Positions 52,871 to 61,827 of a stretch of 64,000 nucleotides of DNA are shown in pieces. Numbering within the stretch: position 1 is the stretch's first letter; the number at the start of each line of letters is the position of its first letter. A program made the position numbers and the translations under genes. The notes below the pieces were generated by a model, which saw only the letters and a program-made list of their open reading frames with translations, made no database searches and was not told where the DNA came from. Source of the stretch: an uncultured Pelagibacteraceae bacterium (GTDB lineage Bacteria > Pseudomonadota > Alphaproteobacteria > Pelagibacterales > Pelagibacteraceae); assembly GCA_902596975.1 (NCBI GenBank), contig CACJWS010000001.1, forward strand, positions 83,880 to 147,879, in the 5' to 3' direction.

Positions 52871-54691
52871 ATGTGTGGAATAGTTGGAATTACAAGCTCT
52901 AAAGAGGTTACTCCCAGAATTATAAGTTCATTAAAAAAACTTGAGTATAGAGGCTATGACTCTGCAGGTTTAGCTACTCTTTCAAATGGAAATATAAATG
53001 AGGTAAAATGTGAGGGTAGAGTAGACGCTTTAGAGAAAAACATTATACAAACTAAAATATCTGGCTCTATTGGTATCGGACATGTTAGGTGGGCAACACA
53101 TGGAAAACCTAGTTCAATAAATGCACATCCTCATTCATCAGAAGATGTATCCGTCGTTCATAATGGTATAATTGAAAATTCAACTATTCTAAAAAAGTTA
53201 TTAGAAAATAAAGGTTATAAGTTTAAATCTCAAACAGACACAGAAGTAATAGTTCATTTGGTAACTGATTATTTAAAAAAAAATAACCTTAAAAATACAA
53301 TTATAAAAGTTTTAAAAAAATTACACGGTAGTTTTGCGCTAGGAATAATATTTAAAGACCAACCAGACTTAATAGTTGGGGCAAGAAGAGGCTCTCCTCT
53401 TGCAGTTGGTTATGGTCCAAATGAACACTACCTTGGTTCAGATTCTTATGCATTAAAGTCAATGACTAATAAAATTTCATATTTAAACGATGGAGAATTT
53501 TGCATATTAAAAAAGGATCAAGTTGAATTTTTTGATGCTGATGGAACCAAAGTAAACAAAAAAATTTTAAATCTTTCTAAAGATGATCAAAATTATGAAA
53601 AAGGAGATTACAAATATTATATGGCCAAAGAAATTGATGAGCAGCCAATTACTCTAAAAAATTGTATTAATGAGTACATTGACAAACATAATAAAGATAT
53701 AAATATTTACAATTTTCCTTGGAATATAAGTGAAATTTCATCAGTGGTTTTAATTGGATGCGGCACAGCATATCACTCATGTCTTGTTGCCAAGTATTGG
53801 TTTGAACAAAATACAAGTTTAGATGTTAGTGTTGATATAGCTTCTGAGTTTAGATACCGAAAAATTAAATTTAAAAAAGATTGTCTTTATGTGTTTGTTT
53901 CACAATCAGGAGAAACTGCAGATACATTTGCAGCATTAGATTTGTGCAAAAAAAATAACGTTAAAACTTGTGCAGTAGTAAATGTTGTTGAAAGTTCAAT
54001 TGCAAGAGATGCTGATTTAGTTTTACCTATACATTGTGGTCCAGAAGTTGGTGTTGCATCAACAAAGGCTTTCTTGGGACAAATGTTAGTTCTTTATTTA
54101 TTATGTACAAAAATTTCTTATGAACAAAAATCAATAAATAAAAAGGATTACCAAAAAAAGATAAAAGATTTACTGTCTTTATCTAAATCTGCAAAAAATA
54201 CACTTAATATTGAAGATAAAATCCAAACACTTGGAAAAGATTTTGCTAACTCTAAAGGTTCAATGTTTTTGGGTAGAGGTTATTCATATCCAATTGCACT
54301 TGAAGGTGCTTTAAAACTAAAAGAGCTTGCTTATGTTCATGCTGAAGGTTATCCAGCAGGGGAAATGAAACATGGACCTCTTGCACTTATAGAAGAAGGT
54401 ATGCCAGTAGTTGTAATTGCCCCAAGAGACGAGCATTACAAAAAAACTATTTCAAATATGCAAGAAGTTATATCTAGAGGTGCAAAAGTTTTATTAATAA
54501 CAAATAAAAGTACTGATGAAATTTATTCAGAAAATATTTGGGAGCAAATAGAAGTTGATGCCATATCTGATGAACTCATTCCTTTTTTGACCACTATACC
54601 TTTACAAAAGTTAGCTTATTACTCTGCATTAGATAAAGGTTACGATATAGATAAACCAAGAAACTTGGCTAAATCTGTCACTGTTGAATAA
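52871..54691 (+). CDS. glmS: Glutamine-fructose-6-phosphate aminotransferase
   Basis: Makes glucosamine-6-phosphate from fructose-6-phosphate and glutamine. A 606-aa enzyme with the N-terminal Ntn glutaminase (MCGIVGIT, Cys2 nucleophile; GHVRWATHGKPS) and two SIS sugar-isomerase domains (IGCGTAYHSCLVAKYW; SQSGETADTFAAL), ending in PRNLAKSVTVE. Paired with the GlmU half in amino-sugar synthesis. Confidence 0.96.
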   Translation: MCGIVGITSSKEVTPRIISSLKKLEYRGYDSAGLATLSNGNINEVKCEGRVDALEKNIIQTKISGSIGIGHVRWATHGKPSSINAHPHSSEDVSVVHNGIIENSTILKKLLENKGYKFKSQTDTEVIVHLVTDYLKKNNLKNTIIKVLKKLHGSFALGIIFKDQPDLIVGARRGSPLAVGYGPNEHYLGSDSYALKSMTNKISYLNDGEFCILKKDQVEFFDADGTKVNKKILNLSKDDQNYEKGDYKYYMAKEIDEQPITLKNCINEYIDKHNKDINIYNFPWNISEISSVVLIGCGTAYHSCLVAKYWFEQNTSLDVSVDIASEFRYRKIKFKKDCLYVFVSQSGETADTFAALDLCKKNNVKTCAVVNVVESSIARDADLVLPIHCGPEVGVASTKAFLGQMLVLYLLCTKISYEQKSINKKDYQKKIKDLLSLSKSAKNTLNIEDKIQTLGKDFANSKGSMFLGRGYSYPIALEGALKLKELAYVHAEGYPAGEMKHGPLALIEEGMPVVVIAPRDEHYKKTISNMQEVISRGAKVLLITNKSTDEIYSENIWEQIEVDAISDELIPFLTTIPLQKLAYYSALDKGYDIDKPRNLAKSVTVE

Positions 54692-54725
54692 ATAATAAAG
54701 TCTGTTAAAACAATTCTGAGTTGAA

Positions 54726-56105
54726 ATGAAAAATTGGAAAACAAATAGCTGGAGAAAATATCCCGTCAAACATATTCCTCAATATGAAGATGAAAAGGAA
54801 TTAGAGATGGTTTTAAATAAATTGAAAACCTTTCCTCCATTAGTTTTTGCGGGAGAAACAAGACATTTGAAAGATCAGTTGGCAATGGTCAATGATGGTA
54901 AGGCTTTTCTTTTGCAAGGCGGTGATTGTGCGGAAAGTTTTGCAGAATTTCATCCTGACAATATAAGAGATACCTTTAAGGTTATTCTTCAAATGGCTTT
55001 AGTGATGACTTACTCAGCTTCTTTACCTGTTGTAAAACTTGGAAGAATTGCTGGACAATTTTCAAAACCAAGAAGTGCACCAACTGAAAAACAAGGTGAT
55101 AAAGAATTACCAAGTTATTTGGGAGATAACATAAATGCAATTGATTTTAATGAAAAAGCTAGAAGACCTGATCCCAAAAGAATGTTTAAAGCTTACTCTC
55201 AATCAGCTTCAACTTTAAACCTTTTAAGAGCATTTTCAAAAGGTGGATTTGCTGACCTAAATAAGGTTCACTTATGGAATTTAGATTATATTAAGAAAAG
55301 TCCCCAAGCTAAAAAATTTAAAGAGTTAGAAGATAAAATAGCAGATGCATTAGCGTTTATGGATGCTTGCGGAATTACATCTGATTTTAATAATAGATTA
55401 TACACAGTTAACTTTTGGACTTCTCATGAAGCTTTACACTTACCTTTTGAGGAAAGTATGACAAGAGTAGACTCAACTACTGGTGAATACCACGATACTT
55501 CAGCTCACTTTGTTTGGATAGGGGATAGAACAAGACAATTAGATGGAGGACATGTTGAGTTTTGTAAAGGCATAGAAAATCCAATTGGTATCAAATGTGG
55601 TCCAACATCAAAACCTGATGAGATTGCAAAAATATGTGAAGTTATAAATCCTAAAAACGAAAAAGGAAAAATTACTCTAATTTCAAGATTTGGTCACCAG
55701 AATGTTGAAAAATTTTTACCAAAATTAATTAGAGGAATTAAAAAGGAAGGTGTAAATGTTGTTTGGTCGTGTGATCCAATGCATGGCAATACAATTAAAT
55801 CAACTACTGGTTTTAAAACGAGACCGTTTAATGATGTTGTAAGCGAAGTAAAAAATGTATTCGCAGTTCATCAAGCAGAAGGTTCGTATGCTGGAGGTCT
55901 ACATGTTGAAATGACAGGCCAAGATGTGACAGAGTGTACAGGTGGAGCAAAAAAAATATCTGATGCAGATTTATCAAGCAGATATCATACACATTGTGAT
56001 CCAAGATTGAACTCTGACCAAGCTATAGAATTAGCATTTTTAATTTCAGATGAGATAAAAAAGAATAGTTTGTATTCTAAATCTGCAATTAAAGCGGCAT
56101 CTTAA
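54726..56105 (+). CDS. Class II 3-deoxy-7-phosphoheptulonate (DAHP) synthase
   Basis: First step of the shikimate pathway. A 459-aa plant-type (AroAII) enzyme: NSWRKYPVKHIPQY, LLQGGDCAESF, GRIAGQFSKPRS, WIGDRTRQLDGGHVEF and GSYAGGLHVEMTGQDVTEC with its metal ligands. ATG at 54726 in a 34-nt gap after glmS. Confidence 0.95.
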   Translation: MKNWKTNSWRKYPVKHIPQYEDEKELEMVLNKLKTFPPLVFAGETRHLKDQLAMVNDGKAFLLQGGDCAESFAEFHPDNIRDTFKVILQMALVMTYSASLPVVKLGRIAGQFSKPRSAPTEKQGDKELPSYLGDNINAIDFNEKARRPDPKRMFKAYSQSASTLNLLRAFSKGGFADLNKVHLWNLDYIKKSPQAKKFKELEDKIADALAFMDACGITSDFNNRLYTVNFWTSHEALHLPFEESMTRVDSTTGEYHDTSAHFVWIGDRTRQLDGGHVEFCKGIENPIGIKCGPTSKPDEIAKICEVINPKNEKGKITLISRFGHQNVEKFLPKLIRGIKKEGVNVVWSCDPMHGNTIKSTTGFKTRPFNDVVSEVKNVFAVHQAEGSYAGGLHVEMTGQDVTECTGGAKKISDADLSSRYHTHCDPRLNSDQAIELAFLISDEIKKNSLYSKSAIKAAS

Positions 56106-56142
56106 CAGTTTAAAAATAAATTTTTTTTCTTATATTTGAATT

Positions 56143-56880
56143 ATGACACCCAAAGACAAAGTGAATCTCATTAAAAACTGGATTTCAGATTATGTGAATT
56201 CTATGCCAAAAAAAGCTCAATCTTTAGTGATTGGCATTTCTGGAGGAATAGACTCTTCTGTCTCAAGTACATTAAGTGCAATGACTGGTTTAAAAACAAT
56301 TGTTTTATCAATGCCTATTAAACAAAAATCTGCACAACACGATTTAAGTTTGGCACATCAAGAATGGTTGAAGAAGAATTTTAGCAATGTAGAAGGACAC
56401 ACATTAGAATTGGATAGTTTATTCAAAACATTTGAAGGAACACTAAATAATTTTGGTAGTGAACATGGGATGGCAAACTCTAGAGCAAGATTAAGAATGA
56501 CAACACTTTATCAAGTAGCTGCTGCAAACAATGGAATTGTTGTTGGAACAGGAAATAAAGTTGAAGATTTTGGAGTTGGTTTTTATACAAAATATGGTGA
56601 TGGTGGAGTAGATATTTCTCCAATTGCAGATTGTAATAAAACTGAGGTATGGGAACTTGGTAAAGAACTTGGAATTTTAAAAGAGATTATTGATGCTCCT
56701 CCAACAGATGGTTTGTGGGACGATGGTCGTACTGATGAGGGACAGCTTGGTTTGTCATATAAAGAATTAGAAGAAGCGATGGATAATGAAAATTCTGTAA
56801 ATCGGGATAAATATAATTCAATTCGAAGCGCAAATTTGCATAAAATGGAACCTATTCCAGTATGCAAAATTCCAAATTAA
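56143..56880 (+). CDS. nadE: NAD synthetase (ammonia-dependent type)
   Basis: Last step of NAD synthesis. A 245-aa NadE with the ATP-pyrophosphatase loop VIGISGGIDSSVSS near residue 30, TGNKVEDFGVGFYTKYGDGGVDISPIADCNKTEV, and DGRTDEGQLGLSY. No glutaminase domain, so free ammonia or a separate amidase is required. Confidence 0.93.
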   Translation: MTPKDKVNLIKNWISDYVNSMPKKAQSLVIGISGGIDSSVSSTLSAMTGLKTIVLSMPIKQKSAQHDLSLAHQEWLKKNFSNVEGHTLELDSLFKTFEGTLNNFGSEHGMANSRARLRMTTLYQVAAANNGIVVGTGNKVEDFGVGFYTKYGDGGVDISPIADCNKTEVWELGKELGILKEIIDAPPTDGLWDDGRTDEGQLGLSYKELEEAMDNENSVNRDKYNSIRSANLHKMEPIPVCKIPN

Positions 56881-56925
56881 TCAAATAGATTCACAAATCT
56901 ATAATTTAAGTATATTCCTAGTTGC

Positions 56926-58287
56926 ATGGCTAAAGATATATTTTTAACCAATAGTCTTGGTGGTAAGAAAGAAAAATTTATACCTAAAAATGACAAATCC
57001 ATAGGCATGTATGTTTGTGGTCCTACTGTTTATGATGATCCACATATTGGTAATGCCAGACCATTAGTTGTTTTTGATATTCTGTATAAAATTTTAAAAA
57101 ATAGATATGGTTCAACATCTGTAAAATATATCAGAAATATAACAGACATAGACGATAAAATAATCAAAGCATCTAATGATCAAAATATTTCTATAAACGA
57201 CTTAACTTCAAAAATTACTGAAAATTTTCATAAGGATTGTAATTACTTAAAATGTGAAACACCAAACAGCGAACCAAAGGCAACAGAAAATATAAAACAA
57301 ATGATTGAAATGATCGCGGAACTAGAAAAAAAAGGGTTTGCATATTCAAAGGATAAGCATGTTTATTTTGAAGTTAAAAAATTTAGTGATTATGGAAAAC
57401 TATCTAATAAAAAGTTAGATGAATTAATAGCTGGTTCACGAGTAGAGGTTTCAGAAATAAAAAGGAATCCTGAAGATTTTGTATTATGGAAACCGTCAAT
57501 AGATAAAGAGCCTTCATGGGATTCTCCTTGGGGCAAAGGTAGACCAGGTTGGCATTTAGAATGTTCGGTCATGTCAAAAAGATATTTAGGGAAAGAATTT
57601 GATATTCATGGTGGTGGTAGAGACTTGATTTTTCCTCATCATGAAAATGAGATTGCTCAATCAAGGTGTGCAAATGAAACAAACTCGTTTGCAAATTATT
57701 GGGTTCATAATGGATTTATAACTCTTTCAAATGAAAAAATGGCAAAATCTCAGGGAAATATTTTAAAAATAAAAGATTTTAAAAATAAATATAATGGCCA
57801 AGTTTTAAGATTAGCATTAATTAGTGCTCACTATAGACAAGGATTAGATTGGAATGAAAAACTAATATCAGAATGTGAAAAGACTTTAAGCAAATGGTAT
57901 TCAGCCTATTCTGATGTTCATAAAGATACAATATTACCAGATGAATTATTAGATCCTTTATATGACGATTTAAACACTCCTGGTTATATTGCTAATTTAC
58001 ATTCTTTATATAGTAAAGCTTCAACCGGAACGAACGACGATAAAGCAACTTTTGTAAAAGCATGCAATTTTATAGGTCTATTAACTGATACTTCAGAAGA
58101 GTGGCTACAAACAAAAAAAAATACAATTTCTCTTTCAGAGGATGAAATTTATTCAAAAATAGCTGAAAGAAATAAAGCAAGAGATGAAAAAAATTATGAA
58201 TTAGCTGACAAAATTAGGAAAGATCTTTTAAACAAGGGTATTTTAATTGAAGATAAAGATGGTACAACCTCGTGGAAATTAAAATGA
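56926..58287 (+). CDS. cysS: Cysteinyl-tRNA synthetase
   Basis: Class I synthetase charging tRNA-Cys, 453 aa. MYVCGPTVYDDPHIGNARP holds the HIGN motif, WHLECSVMSKRYLG and HGGGRDLIFPHHENEIAQ the zinc ligands, and KMAKSQGNI the KMSKS loop. Overlaps cimA by 4 nt. Confidence 0.96.
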   Translation: MAKDIFLTNSLGGKKEKFIPKNDKSIGMYVCGPTVYDDPHIGNARPLVVFDILYKILKNRYGSTSVKYIRNITDIDDKIIKASNDQNISINDLTSKITENFHKDCNYLKCETPNSEPKATENIKQMIEMIAELEKKGFAYSKDKHVYFEVKKFSDYGKLSNKKLDELIAGSRVEVSEIKRNPEDFVLWKPSIDKEPSWDSPWGKGRPGWHLECSVMSKRYLGKEFDIHGGGRDLIFPHHENEIAQSRCANETNSFANYWVHNGFITLSNEKMAKSQGNILKIKDFKNKYNGQVLRLALISAHYRQGLDWNEKLISECEKTLSKWYSAYSDVHKDTILPDELLDPLYDDLNTPGYIANLHSLYSKASTGTNDDKATFVKACNFIGLLTDTSEEWLQTKKNTISLSEDEIYSKIAERNKARDEKNYELADKIRKDLLNKGILIEDKDGTTSWKLK

Positions 58288-59885
58288 GCAAAGAAAAAAT
58301 CTATATATTTGATACAACTCTTAGAGATGGGGCACAAACCCAAGGTGTTGACTTTTCATTAAATGAAAAAGAAAAAATCGCTAAATCTTTAGATAACCTA
58401 GGAGTTGATTATATAGAAGGTGGTTGGCCAGGAGCAAATCCAACTGATACAGAATTTTTTAATAAGGATCAAAACTTTAAAAATGCTAACCTTACAGCTT
58501 TTGGTATGACCAAAAAATCAGAGCATAGTGCAAAAAATGACCCTATGTTATCATCTTTGATTAATTCAAAGAGTTCATCAGTTTGTTTATTTGGCAAAAG
58601 TTGGGATTTTCATGTGGATGTAGCTTTAGGAATTTCAAATGATCAAAATTTAGAAAATATAAGCGAGAGTGCAAAACATATAGTTAATTCAGGTAAAGAA
58701 TTTATGTTTGATGCTGAACATTTTTTTGACGGTTATAAATCTAATCCTGGATATGCAATATCATGTTTAAAAGCTGCATATAATAATGGTGCAAGATGGA
58801 TTGTTTTATGTGATACCAATGGAGGAACATTACCGCACGAAATTTCTAAAATTGTTGAAGAAGTAACAAAGCATATACCTGGAAAAAACCTTGGAATTCA
58901 TGCCCACAACGATACAGAAAATGCAGTTGCTAATAGTCTAGTAGCTGTACAAGCAGGAGTTAGACAGGTTCAGGGTACAATAAATGGATTGGGAGAAAGA
59001 TGTGGTAATGCAAATTTAATGTCTTTAATCCCAACTTTTTTTCTGAAAAAAGATTTTTCAGACAAATATGAAATTAACATCAAACCAGAAAACATTAAAA
59101 ATTTAACACAATGTTCAAGATTACTAGATGAAATATTGAATAGAAAACCTAATAAACATTTACCTTATGTGGGTGCTTCTGCATTTTCTCATAAGGGTGG
59201 AATGCATGTATCAGCTGTACAAAAAGATCCAAAAACTTATGAGCATATTAATCCTGATGAAGTAGGTAATGCAAGGAATATTGTTGTTTCTGATCAATCA
59301 GGTCAATCAAATATAATGTCTAGATTAAATGCAATTGGCATTAATATTAAAAAAGATGATCCAAAAATAAAAAAACTTCTTCATGAAGTAAAAGATAGAG
59401 AGTTCATAGGATATAGTTACGATGGTGCTGATGCATCTTTTGAGCTTTTAGCTAGAAGATTGATGGGTGAAATACCAAGATATATTTCAATTAATGAATA
59501 TGATGTTTCTGTTAAGAAAGATTCAACCGGTGAAGTTATATCATTTGCAAAAGCAAAACTTGAGGTGGATGGTCATGAAATATTATGTGAAGGCGAGGGT
59601 AACGGACCTGTTAATGCTTTAGATAATGCAATTAGAAAAAATGTAAATAAACTTGAAAAATACTCAGAATACTTAAAAGATCTAAAATTAGTTGATTATA
59701 AAGTTAGAATATTAAACACAGGAACTGGAGCTGTTACTAGAGTTTCAATAGAAAGTGCAGACTCAAAACATGGTAATTGGTTTACTATAGGAGTTTCTCC
59801 AAATATTATTGATGCATCTTTTAAAGCTTTAGTTGATAGTTTGGATTATAAGCTTTTTAAGGATAATGCTCCCGCAAGTACTTGA
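58284..59885 (+). CDS. cimA: (R)-citramalate synthase
   Basis: Joins pyruvate and acetyl-CoA to citramalate, a threonine-independent route into isoleucine. A 533-aa HMGL/LeuA-family protein: IFDTTLRDGAQTQGVDFS, GIHAHNDTENAVANSL, QVQGTINGLGERCGNANL and the C-terminal LeuA-type allosteric domain (about 390-530). The ATG at 58284 forms the ATGA overlap with cysS; a GTG at 58272 would add four residues. Ends TGATG with the next gene. Confidence 0.9.
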   Translation: MSKEKIYIFDTTLRDGAQTQGVDFSLNEKEKIAKSLDNLGVDYIEGGWPGANPTDTEFFNKDQNFKNANLTAFGMTKKSEHSAKNDPMLSSLINSKSSSVCLFGKSWDFHVDVALGISNDQNLENISESAKHIVNSGKEFMFDAEHFFDGYKSNPGYAISCLKAAYNNGARWIVLCDTNGGTLPHEISKIVEEVTKHIPGKNLGIHAHNDTENAVANSLVAVQAGVRQVQGTINGLGERCGNANLMSLIPTFFLKKDFSDKYEINIKPENIKNLTQCSRLLDEILNRKPNKHLPYVGASAFSHKGGMHVSAVQKDPKTYEHINPDEVGNARNIVVSDQSGQSNIMSRLNAIGINIKKDDPKIKKLLHEVKDREFIGYSYDGADASFELLARRLMGEIPRYISINEYDVSVKKDSTGEVISFAKAKLEVDGHEILCEGEGNGPVNALDNAIRKNVNKLEKYSEYLKDLKLVDYKVRILNTGTGAVTRVSIESADSKHGNWFTIGVSPNIIDASFKALVDSLDYKLFKDNAPAST

Positions 59886-60604
59886 TGTCATTAAGAAATA
59901 TAACTTTCATTTTACATAAACCTCAGTTGTCAGAAAATATAGGAGCCTGTGCTAGAGCTATAAAAAACTTTAATTTTACCAATCTATCAATTGTTAATCC
60001 AAAACCATCATTTCCAAATGACAAAATTATTGCAACATCCGTAGGTGCAAAAGATGTGATTAAAAAAGCAAAAGTATACGAAAATATAGAAACATCATTA
60101 AGTAATTTGGATATATTGGTTGCAACATCTGCAAGATTTCGAAATAAAAATATTAAACATATATCAATAACTGATCTTAATAAGATTAATTACAAAAAAA
60201 AAGTTGGTTTTCTTTTTGGATCCGAAGCATCTGGATTATCAAATAATGAAGTAAGTTATGCTGATTATACTTTACAAATTCCAAGCAATAAAAATTTTAG
60301 ATCTTTAAATTTGTCTCACAGTCTTATTATAGTAGCTCAAATAGTAAGTGGCCTAATTTTAAATAAAAAGTTTACCTTTGAAAAGTCAAAAAAAATTAAA
60401 AGTGCAAATAAAACTGATATTCAAAGAATGTTAAATTTATGTATCAATAATTTAGAAAATAAGAATTTTTTTCACCCACCTGAAAAAAAACCAATCATGA
60501 TGGAAAATTTAAGAAGTATTTTCTATAAACTCAATCTATCAGAAAAAGAAACTCGTATTTTATCAAGCGTATTTGCTGGTTTAAGTAAGGAAAAGGTTGA
60601 TTGA
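59885..60604 (+). CDS. TrmJ/TrmH-family SPOUT RNA methyltransferase
   Basis: A 239-aa SPOUT methyltransferase. N-terminal FILHKPQLSENIGACARAIKNF and the knot region FLFGSEASGLSNNEVSYADYTLQIPSNKNFRSLNLSHS are typical of TrmJ (2'-O-methylation of tRNA position 32). TrmH-like rRNA activity cannot be excluded. Overlaps cimA by one base. Confidence 0.87.
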   Translation: MSLRNITFILHKPQLSENIGACARAIKNFNFTNLSIVNPKPSFPNDKIIATSVGAKDVIKKAKVYENIETSLSNLDILVATSARFRNKNIKHISITDLNKINYKKKVGFLFGSEASGLSNNEVSYADYTLQIPSNKNFRSLNLSHSLIIVAQIVSGLILNKKFTFEKSKKIKSANKTDIQRMLNLCINNLENKNFFHPPEKKPIMMENLRSIFYKLNLSEKETRILSSVFAGLSKEKVD

Positions 60605-60639
60605 CAAAACATAACTTAGGCTTATAAGACCTCCTATTA

Positions 60640-61257
60640 ATGACAAAAAGATTAAACTCTAAACATAAAGTAGATAGAAGATTAAAAGTAAATTTATGGG
60701 GAAGACCCAAAAGTCCTTTTAATACAAGAGCTTATCCTCCAGGACAACATGGACAAACAAAAGCTGGCAAACCTTCAGACTATGGAATTCAACTTCAGGC
60801 AAAACAAAAATTAAAGTCTTATTATGGAAACATGAATGAAAGACAATTTAGAAATGTTTATAAAAAAGCAATCATGAAAAAAGGTGATACTGCTGAAAAC
60901 TTAATCGGATTATTAGAGAGAAGATTAGATGCTGTAATTTATAGATCAAAGTTATCAAACACTATCTTTTCATCAAGACAATTGATTAACCATGGTCATG
61001 TTAAAGTAAATGGTAAAAAAGTTAATATAGCAAGCTATCAGGTCAAAGAAGAAGACACGATTGAAATTAGAGATAAATCTAAACAACTTGCTTTAATTGA
61101 TATTGCTCTTGCTAACAAAGAAAGAGAAGTTCCAGAATATCTACAATTAGACGAAAAGAATAAAAAAGTTAAATTTGTTAGAGTTCCATCTTTTGAAGAA
61201 GTTCCATACCCAGTTGTTATGGAGCCAAACTTAGTAATTGAATATTACTCCAGATAA
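60640..61257 (+). CDS. rpsD: 30S ribosomal protein S4
   Basis: Primary 16S-binding protein, 205 aa, normal length. It begins [20 protein letters not shown], has an N-terminal [16 protein letters not shown] and an S4 RNA-binding domain ([32 protein letters not shown]). No strong ribosome binding site is seen; the leader is only 35 nt. Convergent with grxD without a gap. Confidence 0.97.
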   Translation: MTKRLNSKHKVDRRLKVNLWGRPKSPFNTRAYPPGQHGQTKAGKPSDYGIQLQAKQKLKSYYGNMNERQFRNVYKKAIMKKGDTAENLIGLLERRLDAVIYRSKLSNTIFSSRQLINHGHVKVNGKKVNIASYQVKEEDTIEIRDKSKQLALIDIALANKEREVPEYLQLDEKNKKVKFVRVPSFEEVPYPVVMEPNLVIEYYSR

Positions 61258-61596
61258 TTAATTCTTAGCTTTAAAATTTATTCCTTTAGACTCAAAGAGT
61301 TTAGCAAGTTCTCCGCTCTCATACATTTCTTTTACGATATCGCATCCACCAATAAACTCATTTTTAACATATAATTGAGGAATGGTTGGCCAATCGCTAA
61401 ATACTTTTATACCTTCTCTTAGCTTTTGATCTGCTAAAACATTTACACCTTTAAAATTTACTTCAAGAACTTTTAAAATGTTTGAAGTTGCCATTGAAAA
61501 CCCACATTGAGGTGCATCTGGTGTACCTTTCATAAAAAGACACACATCATTATTTTCAATTTCACTTTTTATTAAATCATTTGTTTCTTGTTCCAT
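61258..61596 (-). CDS. grxD: Monothiol glutaredoxin (CGFS type)
   Basis: A 112-aa Grx4-type protein with KGTPDAPQCGFS (Cys31-Ser34), a Fe-S cluster carrier that partners BolA. It is next to bolA, one base apart. WPTIPQLYVKNEFIGGCDI is the glutathione site. Confidence 0.95.
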   Translation of the reverse strand: MEQETNDLIKSEIENNDVCLFMKGTPDAPQCGFSMATSNILKVLEVNFKGVNVLADQKLREGIKVFSDWPTIPQLYVKNEFIGGCDIVKEMYESGELAKLFESKGINFKAKN

Positions 61597-61827
61597 TTAA
61601 ATTTCCTTTGTTTTAATTGCTAAAGCGTGAAGCTCATTTCCCATTTTACCTTTTAAAGAATTATATACCATTTTGTGCTGTTCTATTTTACTTTTACCTG
61701 AAAATTCAGATGATGTCACTGTAGCAGAATAGTGATTTCCATCACCCGCTAAATCCTGAATTTCTACTTTTGCGTCAGGTAATCCTTCCTTAATTAAACT
61801 CTCAATTTCTTTTAAATCCATTGCCAT
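61597..61827 (-). CDS. BolA-family protein
   Basis: A 76-aa BolA protein, with VEIQDLAGDGNHYSATVTSSEF and HKMVYNSLKGKMGNELHALAIKT. BolA and monothiol glutaredoxin form Fe-S-bridged complexes, and adjacency here supports this. Overlaps purL by one base. Confidence 0.94.
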   Translation of the reverse strand: MAMDLKEIESLIKEGLPDAKVEIQDLAGDGNHYSATVTSSEFSGKSKIEQHKMVYNSLKGKMGNELHALAIKTKEI

